This document shows positions 42,900-51,562 of a DNA stretch of 64,000 bases, in pieces (position 1 is the stretch's first letter; the number at the start of each line of letters is the position of its first letter). Where the stretch lies: contig CAYMIN010000002.1 in NCBI GenBank assembly GCA_964390495.1, positions 186,001-250,000 of the forward strand. Reading direction: 5' to 3'. Under the pieces are notes generated by a model. It had not been told where the DNA came from. It did no database searches and saw nothing but the letters and a program-made list of their open reading frames with translations. This DNA comes from UBA11051 sp964390495 (GTDB lineage Bacteria > Armatimonadota > Zipacnadia > Zipacnadales > UBA11051). The translations under genes and the position numbers were made by a program.

Positions 42900-43979
42900 T
42901 TACTGCGGCCTCAGGGAGGCGACGGTATCGGCATCAAGTTTGCGGACCAAAGCCACGGTCAACTCCACTGTCTGGCGGTAGTCATTTAGCTCGATGATGC
43001 CGGTGTGGGCGTGAATATGTCGCGCCGGCACCCCCAGGACCACGCTAGGTACGCCGCTGGCGTGTACATGGATCCTGCCGGCGTCGGTGCCACCCCGTTC
43101 GAGGGCCGAGACCTGGCACTCGAAGCCCAGCTCCTTGCATGTCTCCATCGCCATATCGCGGAGCCGCAGATTCGGGATCGCGCTGCCCTCGAATATATAG
43201 ACGGTCGGTCCGCCGCCGAGTTTGACATCGGCCTCGGAATCCTTGGTGCCGGGCACGTCGCCACAGATCGCGACCTCCAGCACCAGCGCCACCTGCGGCG
43301 CGATGGTCTGTACCGAGGTCTGGGCACCGCGCAGACCCACCTCCTCCTGCGCCGTACCGACGCCGAAGACCGTGTTAGGGTGCTGCTTGTCCGCCAGGGC
43401 CTGCAGCGTCTCAATCATCACCGCCACCCCGGCGCGGTCGTCCCAGGCCTTGCCCATCAGCATATCGGGGTCGGCCATGCGGTGAAATCTAGTCGCCGGT
43501 ACTACGGCATCGCCGGGCAGCACTCCGAGTTTCTCCATGGCCTGCTGCTTGTCGCGAGCGCCGATGTCCAGGAACATATCCTGGCGCTTGACCACCTTAT
43601 TCCGCTCTTCCTCGGTGAGCAGATGCGGCGCCTTGGAGGCGATTACGCCGGGGATCGGGCCTTTGGAGGTCAGCACCGTCATCGCCTGCGCCAGCAGCAC
43701 CTGGTCCCACCAGCCGCCCAGTGCCGAGAGTACCAGGTAGCCCTCCTCGGTGACGTGCTTAACCATGAAGCCGATCTCGTCAATATGCGCCGCCAGCATT
43801 ACTCTGGGGCTGTCGGCGCTGCCCGCAACCTCACAGATGACGCTGCCGAGGTTGTCATAGGCAACCGCACCGGTGTCGCTCAAGTGCGCGGCAACATATC
43901 TGGCGACCTCGGCTTCGTACCCGGACGGCCCGTCGAGATTGCTCAGCTCCGCGAGTAAGTCAACTGATGATTGCTTCAT
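42900..43979 (-). CDS. M42-family metallo-aminopeptidase
   Basis: This 359-residue protein belongs to the M42 (glutamyl aminopeptidase/cellulase M) family of cobalt/zinc aminopeptidases. The metal ligands are visible: AAHIDEIGFMV (His65, Asp67), KAWDDRAGV, AQEEVGLRGA with the catalytic Glu pair, LERGGTDAG and RHIHAHTG near the C-terminus. These enzymes form large tetrahedral complexes that trim peptides. ATG overlaps the flippase stop (ATGA) and follows GGGAAG. Confidence 0.93.
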   Translation of the reverse strand: MKQSSVDLLAELSNLDGPSGYEAEVARYVAAHLSDTGAVAYDNLGSVICEVAGSADSPRVMLAAHIDEIGFMVKHVTEEGYLVLSALGGWWDQVLLAQAMTVLTSKGPIPGVIASKAPHLLTEEERNKVVKRQDMFLDIGARDKQQAMEKLGVLPGDAVVPATRFHRMADPDMLMGKAWDDRAGVAVMIETLQALADKQHPNTVFGVGTAQEEVGLRGAQTSVQTIAPQVALVLEVAICGDVPGTKDSEADVKLGGGPTVYIFEGSAIPNLRLRDMAMETCKELGFECQVSALERGGTDAGRIHVHASGVPSVVLGVPARHIHAHTGIIELNDYRQTVELTVALVRKLDADTVASLRPQ

Positions 43980-45562
43980 TCTTCCCTATCCTCCGACTCC
44001 GAAGGCAGATTAGGCGGTGCGCCAGCAGCCTTCTTGTAGTCCCGCACCAGCAACTTGGCTTCATTCCACAGGTCCCGGTGGTAGTTGGCATAGATCATTC
44101 CAGGGCCGTAGAGACAGACGAAGAACCCCAAACAGGCCATCGCCCATAACACATCAGCTTCGCTGGGGATCATCAATCCGCCAGCCAGGTAGGCGGCCAT
44201 CCGCAGCGAGGCAATCGCCCACACCGTCGGCAGGTAGCAGGCAGCCAATTCGCCGGCCAGCCGCCAGCCCCGGTGATATTTCGGTAGCACTACCACCAGG
44301 CTAAGCAGTGAGGCCACGGCATAGGCTGCTGCGGCGGTGTAAGCGATGTCCACAATCGGCGCCTGCCGCTGCACTAGCCAGTAGGTAGCCCCGCCAAGCG
44401 TCAGTCCTGAGCACGCGCGGATTACCGTTACCGTTAGCTCCTGGCCGCTTGCCACCAGCAGGCTGTTTGTCGCCAGCGGTAGCGCCAGGAAGATGCCGCC
44501 CCAGGTCAGAATCCGTGCCGGCTGCGTCGAGGCGGCGAATTCCGGAACCAGCAGCACTATCAGCACCGGCAGCAGAATGTGGGCGGACCCGGCCAGCAGC
44601 GGCATCACCCACGCCGCCGCCGTGGTCGGTACCTCGATATGCCGCCGCAACTTCTCCGTATCGCCTGAGGCCCCCCACGCCTCGATGATCTTCGGCCAGA
44701 TCACGAAGCCCGCCGCTTCCGGCAGCGTGAACATATAGGCCGCCATCTGCATCCCCACGCTATACAGACCGAAACGATACGCGTCGTAGTAACGGATTAT
44801 CACCGCACCGTCAATAGTCCGCAACAAAGTGTCGGAAAAGGTGATGAGCAGGATGAGCAGCCCAGTCTTGAGCAATTGAAAGGCTACGCTTGTTTGCCAC
44901 TGGACGCGAATCCGGATGTCGGACCGGAAATGGATTACCAGCAGGTCAATCAGCCACGCCGCTAGCGTTCCGAGCATCGCGCCGATAAAGCCCCAGCGAT
45001 AACCACCGTACACCGCCAGGGCGAAGGCCGCCAGCGCATCAATGAGCGTGACGTATGCGAGTAGCTCGAAATTGCCCCACGACCGCAACACACAGCGGTA
45101 CAGCATATGGGTCTGGTAGGCCAGCAGCCAGCCGCCGCCGATGACTATCGCCATGCCGGTTGCGCGCTTGGCGGTAGGCTCGGATAGCCCCCAGAGGCAC
45201 ATGCCCAGGGCGGCGATGGCCGTCAGCGCCACTACCCACGTCATCCCGACGCTCTCAACCAGCTCAGCCTGCTCTTCGTCGTTGGCGCCGATGCTCAGCG
45301 GCAATTGCTTGCTCAGGCCGTGGAGAATCCCCAGGTGGGCGTTGGCGGTGTAACGATTGATCACATAAACTGACTGCATCAGCCCGCGGCCGACAACCCC
45401 GACCAACCGCATCACCAGTATGCCTCGAACCACACCCAGTAGCAGCGCGACATAGCTACTGCCGGCTATAGCAAATACGGCGGCCGAGGCGCGCATACCG
45501 CTTCGCCGCCGTCTGTGTAGGCCACGATCGTTTGCTGCCACTACTGCTTCACACCGCCTCAT
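43976..45562 (-). CDS. Wzx-type polysaccharide flippase-like membrane protein
   Basis: This 528-residue protein has about 12-14 membrane segments and the pattern of polysaccharide-biosynthesis (Wzx/MATE-like) flippases: RLVGVVGRGLMQSVYVINRY near the start, GMQMAAYMFTLPEAAGFVIWPKII in the middle and repeated paired helices. Such proteins flip lipid-linked oligosaccharides. Basic residues (GLHRRRRSGM) precede the first segment; the true start may be the later ATG at 45496. No glycosyltransferase genes are adjacent, so its partner pathway is unknown. It is coupled to the M42 gene. Confidence 0.75.
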   Translation of the reverse strand: MRRCEAVVAANDRGLHRRRRSGMRASAAVFAIAGSSYVALLLGVVRGILVMRLVGVVGRGLMQSVYVINRYTANAHLGILHGLSKQLPLSIGANDEEQAELVESVGMTWVVALTAIAALGMCLWGLSEPTAKRATGMAIVIGGGWLLAYQTHMLYRCVLRSWGNFELLAYVTLIDALAAFALAVYGGYRWGFIGAMLGTLAAWLIDLLVIHFRSDIRIRVQWQTSVAFQLLKTGLLILLITFSDTLLRTIDGAVIIRYYDAYRFGLYSVGMQMAAYMFTLPEAAGFVIWPKIIEAWGASGDTEKLRRHIEVPTTAAAWVMPLLAGSAHILLPVLIVLLVPEFAASTQPARILTWGGIFLALPLATNSLLVASGQELTVTVIRACSGLTLGGATYWLVQRQAPIVDIAYTAAAAYAVASLLSLVVVLPKYHRGWRLAGELAACYLPTVWAIASLRMAAYLAGGLMIPSEADVLWAMACLGFFVCLYGPGMIYANYHRDLWNEAKLLVRDYKKAAGAPPNLPSESEDREE

Positions 45563-45572
45563 TCATCGGCGC

Positions 45573-46910
45573 TTAGGTTCCGCTCAACTGCTTGTACTGG
45601 TCACTTGCGGCCCACCATTTCAGCATTAGAATTCGGTACGCAGCATAAGCCCCGCTGCGTAGCGGGCACTCCTTCGGCTCGATAGCGGCCAGTTGCCCCG
45701 CCTCCTGGCCGCGATATTGCGCGATAAAGTCTTCCAGGACCATTTCGGCCGCCTTGTCGGAATCGCGGGCGGTGCCCTGAGCGATCGCCAGCGCGGCCGC
45801 CTCCAGATCCTGACATGCCAGCAGCCCGCCGCGGTCCACCGATAGCTCCGCCCGTTGCTGCCAGGCGTGAGCGATCTTCCTGGTAAGCTGCAATTCCTCC
45901 CTTGACACACCTACGTCCCACCCACCAGCGGTGCGCACCAGCAAATCGGTCAGGGCTTCCTCGCAGTCAGTTGCACTCATCAGCGAGCGCTGCAGAACCG
46001 CGATGGTGATATGCTGGTAAATAACGGTCTGCAGCGCGAGATGGGCCATCAACCGGCCGATGGCAAAGCGCAGCCCGGCCTCGCTCAGGGCGCTCAACAT
46101 GCCGGTAGTTATTGCCACCATGGGGCCCTCGCCACCCAGCATCACAGGCGTCATCCGTCGCTCTGCTGCGATGAACATCTCCGGTGGCTCGACCCCGAAG
46201 AATCCGGCTAACTCATTAACCAGCTCGTCCGCCCCCGCGTGCCGCTCTCTATCCAAATGCGCACATCCCACCAGGGCCGTTTCCCAAGCATCATAGTCGT
46301 CGGCCATGTCGCCAAAGCTCTCCGCCATCTCCGCGATGCCGGGCCGCCCCATCAGCCGCTGGCGGAACTCGTAGTCCTGGTCGAAGGCCCATGCAATCTG
46401 CTGGGTCGGCGGCGCCGTTTGTGGCTCCGGCTCTTCAGCTTCGGCCTCAGGCTCCTCTACCTCCGCGACGGCACCGGCCTCCTCTTCTTCGTATTCTTCC
46501 TCTTCTTCCTCATCCTCGCCGATGGCGCCGAAGATGTCGTCGGCCGCCGCCTGCTCTCGTCGGGCCACGAAGGGGTCGGGAGCAACGTCGTGTAGTCGCT
46601 CCAACCGCTCGGCTCCCGCCGGATCAACGCGCCGCAAGCCTTCCCAGGCCTCCTCGTCATCCGCATTGACGTGTATCAGCTCCTGATACTCGCGGGAGGC
46701 GCGCACCGGCTCATCCATTTTCTCATAGAGTTCCGCCAGCCAGCGGCGCACCCCCAGATGGGTTGGGTCCTCGCGCAGGGCCTCGCGGGCGTGCTCGATG
46801 GCGACATCCCGATGGCCCCTCCCGAGCTCCTCCTTGGCCTTCCTCAGCGACATCTCAGCGGCCTTGCGCTCGACCGACATTTCCTGGTCCATACCATTGT
46901 CTTCTGCCAT
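45573..46910 (-). CDS. TPR protein with acidic linker and M48-like domain
   Basis: This 445-residue protein has N-terminal TPR-like helices (residues 20-105: AKEELGRGHRDVAIEHAREA, LYEKMDEPVRASREYQELI), a highly acidic linker (130-165) and a C-terminal domain resembling M48 metalloproteases. Where M48 enzymes have HExxH it reads GRLMAH with only the second His (His290) kept, and a segment like the M48 third-ligand region reads RAELSVDRGGLLAC. The domain is therefore probably inactive, though the fold is only inferred. ATG at 46910 follows GGGAGG; a start nine codons upstream is possible. It begins the long minus-strand series that runs through the flippase and M42 genes. Confidence 0.6.
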   Translation of the reverse strand: MAEDNGMDQEMSVERKAAEMSLRKAKEELGRGHRDVAIEHAREALREDPTHLGVRRWLAELYEKMDEPVRASREYQELIHVNADDEEAWEGLRRVDPAGAERLERLHDVAPDPFVARREQAAADDIFGAIGEDEEEEEEYEEEEAGAVAEVEEPEAEAEEPEPQTAPPTQQIAWAFDQDYEFRQRLMGRPGIAEMAESFGDMADDYDAWETALVGCAHLDRERHAGADELVNELAGFFGVEPPEMFIAAERRMTPVMLGGEGPMVAITTGMLSALSEAGLRFAIGRLMAHLALQTVIYQHITIAVLQRSLMSATDCEEALTDLLVRTAGGWDVGVSREELQLTRKIAHAWQQRAELSVDRGGLLACQDLEAAALAIAQGTARDSDKAAEMVLEDFIAQYRGQEAGQLAAIEPKECPLRSGAYAAYRILMLKWWAASDQYKQLSGT

Positions 46911-47084
46911 CCTGCACGCCTCCCGCCGATTGGTCAAAGGTCACCGGCAGCCACGGCAACCTGCTGCGGTTGTCTCAGTATAGATTAGATTCGTGATTTG
47001 GGCGATAGTTCCTTTATCTGTCGGCACTTTGTTGCAGCTTTTCTCGCCCCCGCCAGAAATCGCCAAATAGTCTGCGCAAAGCCC

Positions 47085-47113
47085 TTGCAATCATCCTGCC
47101 TACGGTGTATAAT
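47085..47113 (+). promoter_or_regulatory. Sigma70-type promoter for rimP-nusA-infB
   Basis: TTGCAA at 47085-47090 and TATAAT at 47108-47113 are 17 bp apart. Transcription would start near 47120 and run through the hairpin at 47148-47175 before rimP. Confidence 0.8.
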
Positions 47114-47147
47114 CGCCGTTGTAGTGCCATCTCAGTCGCCATACGCT

Positions 47148-47175
47148 GGGAGTGGGTGAGATTTTCCCCACTCCC
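47148..47175 (+). promoter_or_regulatory. Leader hairpin upstream of rimP
   Basis: GGGAGTGGG and CCCACTCCC make a perfect 9-bp stem with a 10-nt loop. It lies between the promoter and the rimP ATG at 47238, with no T-run after it, so it is not a terminator on its own. I recall similar hairpins ahead of rimP operons in other phyla, possibly attenuators or RNA-stability elements. Confidence 0.6.
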
Positions 47176-47237
47176 TATTGTTTGAATGTTGCTTGTCAAG
47201 CCGGCGGCCGGGACACGGTTGTGGACAGCAAAGAACC

Positions 47238-47720
47238 ATGAAGCGGCTGGAAGACAAACATCCGGTAGTGCGCAAGATCCAAGCGGAAATCGAGCGTACC
47301 TTGGCAGACTACGGCTATGAATTGGTGCAAATCACCTACGGCGGCCACGGCCGCAACCGGATCCTGGCCATCTACATGGACAAGCCCGGAGGTGTCACGG
47401 CAGCCGACTGCCAGGACATGGCCGGCCAGCTTTCGGTGCTGCTGGATGTGCTAGATCCCATTCCTGCCAGCTACAACTTGGTGGTCTCATCGCCCGGGGT
47501 CGAGCGGCCCCTGATACACGCAAGTGATTTCCAGCGTTTTGCGGCCAAGCCAGCGGCCATCACATTCTATTCCGCAGGCGTCAAACGCACCGCAACAGGC
47601 GTCTTACTCGGCCTCGACGACGGCCGCGTTCTGCTCGAGACCGACCAGCAAGTACTACAGATTGAACTTGATACGATCGAGAGCGCGCACCTCCTTTACG
47701 ACTTCGAGGGTGATTACTAG
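47238..47720 (+). CDS. rimP: Ribosome maturation factor RimP
   Basis: RimP assists 30S subunit assembly. The 160-residue protein has ELVQITYGGHGRNRILAIYM and VVSSPGVERPLIHASDF, the latter being the family signature at the start of the second domain. ATG at 47238 is chosen over earlier in-frame codons because the extra N-terminus shows no family resemblance. It is the first gene of the operon, 38 bp before nusA. Confidence 0.93.
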   Translation: MKRLEDKHPVVRKIQAEIERTLADYGYELVQITYGGHGRNRILAIYMDKPGGVTAADCQDMAGQLSVLLDVLDPIPASYNLVVSSPGVERPLIHASDFQRFAAKPAAITFYSAGVKRTATGVLLGLDDGRVLLETDQQVLQIELDTIESAHLLYDFEGDY

Positions 47721-47758
47721 AGCTGCTGATATATGACCTTCCAGGAGTTGACACGGCG

Positions 47759-49075
47759 ATGAATGGCGAGTTCATAGACGCGCTGCAGCAGTTACAAAAA
47801 GAGAAAGACATCCCGATGGAGGCGCTCATCACCACCGTCGAGGCGGCGATGGCGTCCGCTTACCGCAAGCATTTCGGTGTGGAAGAGGACATCCGCGTCG
47901 AGATTGACACCGTGGGCCGCACTGTACGCATGTTTGCCCGCCGCCCGATCCTGCCTGAAACCGACGAGGAGGAGGAGCCGGTCTCCCTCGAAGAGCTGAA
48001 GGCCAGCGGCACCGTCGAGTATGAGGAACACGAAGTGGACACCGAGGACTTCGGCCGTATCGCCGCGCAGACCGCCAAGCAGGTGGTGATGCAGCGCATC
48101 CGCGAAGCCGAGCGCGAAATCGTCTATACCGAATTCAGCCATCGCGTCGGTGAAGTTGTCACCGGTGAAGTTCAGCGCCGCGACGCCCGGAGCGTCTTTA
48201 TCATGCTGGGCAAGACCGAAACCCTGCTACCTTCTTACGAACAGATCCCCGGCGAGCCGTACCGCTTTGGCGACCGGCTCAAGCTCTACATACTCGATGT
48301 TCGCAAGACCACCAAGAACCCACAGATTATCGTGTCGCGCACTCACCCGGCGCTGGTCACCAAGCTGTTCGAGCTTGAGGTCCCGGAGGTATATGACGGC
48401 ATTGTCGAGATCAAGGCAGTTGCCCGCGAGCCCGGAGCGCGCTCCAAGGTGGCCGTCCTCTCTCACGACCCCCAGGTGGACCCCGTCGGCGCTTGTGTCG
48501 GCCATCGCGGCACTCGCGTGCAGGCCATCGTTGACGAGCTGCGCGGCGAGAAGATTGACATCGTCCGTTACAGCGATGAGACAGCCGAATATCTCAAGAG
48601 CGGCCTCTCGCCGGCGCGGGTCAGCAGCGTCGTCTTGGACGAAGACAATATGGCCGCTATGGTTATCGCTCCTGACGATCAGCTCTCTTTGGCAATCGGT
48701 CGGCGGGGCCAAAACGTCCGCCTAGCCGCCCAACTCACCGGCTGGCGCGTTGACATCCGCAGTGAGACCGAGTGGGCTGAGACCAGCGGCGTCGCCGCTC
48801 CTGAGGCGGCAGCGGCTGAAGAGGACAAGCAGCGTCGCATCAGAATCTACGAACTGGCTAAGAAGCTCAAGGTCGAGAACAAGGACCTCATCGAGATCCT
48901 TCAGGAGGAAGGCGTTGAGGTCACCAGTCACGCCAGCACCATCTCCGGCGAAGAGGCCGACATGGTTGAGGAGATGCTTACTGGCGGCGAAGGCACCCTT
49001 GACGAGCTTGAGGAGGGCAGCCTCGAACTGGATGCTAGTGACCTCGAGGACCTCGAGGGCCTCGACCTCGAATAG
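47759..49075 (+). CDS. nusA: NusA with C-terminal IF2_N domain
   Basis: NusA binds RNA polymerase and modulates pausing, termination and antitermination. The 438-residue protein has the N-terminal polymerase-binding domain (about 1-115), an S1 domain (about 118-190, VGEVVTGEVQRRDARSVFIM), and two KH domains (about 200-345, with VGACVGHRGTRVQAI and LAIGRRGQNVRLAAQLT). After these, where NusA usually ends, residues 359-407 (IRIYELAKKLKVENKDLIEI and EEGVEVTSH) form an IF2_N domain of the type found at the N-terminus of translation factor IF2, followed by an acidic tail (GTLDELEEGSLELDASDLED). The next gene, infB, carries its own IF2_N domain. ylxR and ylxQ, usual between nusA and infB, are absent. 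Confidence 0.93.
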   Translation: MNGEFIDALQQLQKEKDIPMEALITTVEAAMASAYRKHFGVEEDIRVEIDTVGRTVRMFARRPILPETDEEEEPVSLEELKASGTVEYEEHEVDTEDFGRIAAQTAKQVVMQRIREAEREIVYTEFSHRVGEVVTGEVQRRDARSVFIMLGKTETLLPSYEQIPGEPYRFGDRLKLYILDVRKTTKNPQIIVSRTHPALVTKLFELEVPEVYDGIVEIKAVAREPGARSKVAVLSHDPQVDPVGACVGHRGTRVQAIVDELRGEKIDIVRYSDETAEYLKSGLSPARVSSVVLDEDNMAAMVIAPDDQLSLAIGRRGQNVRLAAQLTGWRVDIRSETEWAETSGVAAPEAAAAEEDKQRRIRIYELAKKLKVENKDLIEILQEEGVEVTSHASTISGEEADMVEEMLTGGEGTLDELEEGSLELDASDLEDLEGLDLE

Positions 49076-49172
49076 ATCGGCGCTTGAAGCGGCACCGGCC
49101 ACACAGCCGGCTTGCTGCATTCGAACAAAACCGGGCAAGCGGGCCTGACAGCGCCCGCGGAGGTGTTTGGAT

Positions 49173-51230
49173 TTGGCCAAGGTCAGGGTCTTCTCTCTGG
49201 CAAAGCAACTAGGCTTGAAAAGCAGCGCGTTAATCAAGGCGCTGGGGCATATGGGGGTGTCTAATCTCACCCCGGCCTCGGCAATTGACGAGGATACCGC
49301 GGCGACGGTGCGGGAACTGCTCGCCGAGCAGCTCACCAAGGCGCGCGACCGGGCTAAGGAAGCCGAGGCAGCCGCTCGTGAGGAGGCCGAGGCTGCCCCG
49401 GAAGTCCCCGCCGATGAAACAAAGGCAGTTACCGACACTGATGACGAGGCCGAGCTGGAGCAAGAGATCAAGCAGCGCGAAGAGGAACTCAAGGTACTTG
49501 AGAGACAGATCGCCAGCCACGGCTTCGGCCCGACCCACCCCGGTGCCTACACCAGCATCGAAGAGATCGAGAGGCGCATGGCCGAAGTCGAGGCCACCGC
49601 CGAGCCCCAGGAACAACCCGATGCCGTCATGCCTCTACCCGAACGCGCCAAGCGGCCGACCGGAACGCCTCCGGATAGCGCCGTCCCAGTCCCCCCGGTC
49701 GTCACCGTACTCGGCCATGTTGACCACGGCAAGACCAGCCTACTCGACCAACTCCGCTCAACCGACGTAGTTGCCGGCGAAAGCGGCGGTATCACCCAGC
49801 ATATCGGCGCCTCCGAGCTGGAGGTTCGCGATAAGCGCATCGTATTCATAGACACTCCCGGCCACGAGGCCTTCACAGCCATCCGTGCTCGCGGCGCTCA
49901 GGTCAATGACATCGCCGTCCTGGTCATCGCCGCTGATGACGGCATCATGCCTCAGACCGTTGAGGCCATCAACCACGCCAAGGCTGCGGAGGTCCCCATC
50001 ATCGTCGCCGTCAACAAGTGCGACCTGCCCACCGCCGATCCCGAACGTGTCAAGCAGCAACTCCTGGAACACGAACTGGTACCCGAAGCATGGGGCGGTG
50101 ACACTATCGTCGTCGAGATCTCAGCCCTGACCGGCGACGGCCTTGCTGAGCTGGTGGATATGCTGCTACTGGTCGCCGAGGTCCAGGAGCTATGGGCCGA
50201 CCCCGAGGCTGATTTCGTCGGCGTGGTCATCGAGGCCGGCCTCACTACCAGCGAGGGTGCTGTCGCCACTATCCTAACCCGCAACGGTACGCTGCGGGTG
50301 GGCGATTCAATCGTCGCCGGGGCTAATCACGGTCGCGTGCGGCGTTTGCGCGACTGGCGCGGCAGGTCAGTTAAGGAAATGGGCCCGGGCCGGCCGGTCG
50401 AGATCGTCGGTTTCTCCGGCACGCCCGAGGCTGGTGAGATTGCTGTCCGCGCCGAGGACCCGAAGGCCGCTCGCGAAACCGCCGCCGCCCACGAAGAACA
50501 GGTCTGGGAGCGCGACATGGAAACCTCCCGCGCTGCCGCCTTACGCGAGCTCTTCGCCGGCATGCGTAGCGGCGAGGCCGAGGAGCTCAGTGTCATCGTC
50601 AAGGCCGACGTTTACGGCTCGGCCCAGGCCGTCGAGGCCAAGCTTCTCGAGCTGGACGACCGGCTCGAGGAGGTCATCATCGAGGTAATTCATACCGGTG
50701 TCGGCCCCATCAATGAGTCCGATGTGATGCTGGCGCGCGCCTCCGAAGCTATTATCATCGGCTTCCGCGCCGAAGCGCCCGACAGCGTGGCCCAGACAGC
50801 CGAGGCCGAAGGCGTTGAGATCCGCCTCTATGATGTTATCTATGAGGTGATTGATGACATCATCGCGGCTGCTTCCGGCCTGCTCAAGCCGGTTGTCGAA
50901 CAGCGGCCTATCGGCAAGGCCGAGGTGCTCCAGACCTTCCGCAGTTCGCGGGCCGGGGTCGTGGCCGGCTGCCGCGTCACCGAGGGCAGGCTGCAGCCTC
51001 GGGCCAAGATCGCCGTAATCCGCGACGGCGAAGTCATCTATTCCGGCACCCTCGATTCGCTGCGCCATTTCGACCGTGACGTCTCCGAGATTGAGGCGCC
51101 TGGCGAGTGTGGTGTAGCCATCGCGCAATTCCGCCAGTGGCAGGTCGGCGACATCATCGAGGCCAGCGTGGAAGTGGAGGTCGAGCGCCGTCTGTCAATC
51201 AGCGCGAATGGAAGCCGGGCAAACGACTAA
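49173..51230 (+). CDS. infB: Translation initiation factor IF-2
   Basis: This 685-residue GTPase brings fMet-tRNA to the ribosome. An N-terminal IF2_N domain (VRVFSLAKQLGLKSSALIKA) is followed by a charged linker, then the G domain: GHVDHGKTSLLD (G1), GGITQHIGA (G2), DTPGHEAF (G3), NKCD (G4) and SAL (G5). Domains 2 to 4 follow, with the C-terminal fMet-tRNA-binding domain near RPIGKAEVLQTFRSSRAGVV. TTG at 49173 is the likely start because it lies nine bases after GGAGG; a TTG two codons upstream abuts the site. At 685 residues it is shorter than enteric IF2 (about 890), mainly in the linker. Confidence 0.96.
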   Translation: MAKVRVFSLAKQLGLKSSALIKALGHMGVSNLTPASAIDEDTAATVRELLAEQLTKARDRAKEAEAAAREEAEAAPEVPADETKAVTDTDDEAELEQEIKQREEELKVLERQIASHGFGPTHPGAYTSIEEIERRMAEVEATAEPQEQPDAVMPLPERAKRPTGTPPDSAVPVPPVVTVLGHVDHGKTSLLDQLRSTDVVAGESGGITQHIGASELEVRDKRIVFIDTPGHEAFTAIRARGAQVNDIAVLVIAADDGIMPQTVEAINHAKAAEVPIIVAVNKCDLPTADPERVKQQLLEHELVPEAWGGDTIVVEISALTGDGLAELVDMLLLVAEVQELWADPEADFVGVVIEAGLTTSEGAVATILTRNGTLRVGDSIVAGANHGRVRRLRDWRGRSVKEMGPGRPVEIVGFSGTPEAGEIAVRAEDPKAARETAAAHEEQVWERDMETSRAAALRELFAGMRSGEAEELSVIVKADVYGSAQAVEAKLLELDDRLEEVIIEVIHTGVGPINESDVMLARASEAIIIGFRAEAPDSVAQTAEAEGVEIRLYDVIYEVIDDIIAAASGLLKPVVEQRPIGKAEVLQTFRSSRAGVVAGCRVTEGRLQPRAKIAVIRDGEVIYSGTLDSLRHFDRDVSEIEAPGECGVAIAQFRQWQVGDIIEASVEVEVERRLSISANGSRAND

Positions 51231-51241
51231 GGGTACTGGCC

Positions 51242-51529
51242 ATGCCTGCCATAATCGGCCTACTAACTCTCGACCTCTACATCCCGGACGCCGCCACCCT
51301 CAAGGACAAAAGGCGTGTTGTCAAGAGCCTGATTGAGCGTCTGTGCAACCGCTACAATGTCTCAGTAGCCGAGATTGAGCAGCTTGACAACCGCTGTCGC
51401 GCCACCTTGGCTATCGCCTATGTCGCCAACGAGCGTACTCATGTGGAGCGCGTGCTCAGCCATCTTGAGGCGGCCGTCTCGCGCGAGCGCCAGACAGTTG
51501 TCGAGGCCAGCTTTACCGAGTTCTGGTAA
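51242..51529 (+). CDS. ylxP: DUF503 protein (YlxP-like)
   Basis: This small 95-residue protein of DUF503 (YlxP) has the family start LLTLDLYIPDAATLKDKRRV and VKSLIERLCNRYNVSVAEI. It sits between infB and rbfA, its usual place in Firmicute-like genomes. It is thought to be linked to ribosome assembly; its function is not established. ATG at 51242 is 12 bp after the infB stop, with a weak AAGGG ahead. Longer in-frame forms run into infB and are rejected. Confidence 0.88.
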   Translation: MPAIIGLLTLDLYIPDAATLKDKRRVVKSLIERLCNRYNVSVAEIEQLDNRCRATLAIAYVANERTHVERVLSHLEAAVSRERQTVVEASFTEFW

Positions 51530-51562
51530 TCACGGTCTCAGGCTCCCACGGGGTGAAGTCCT

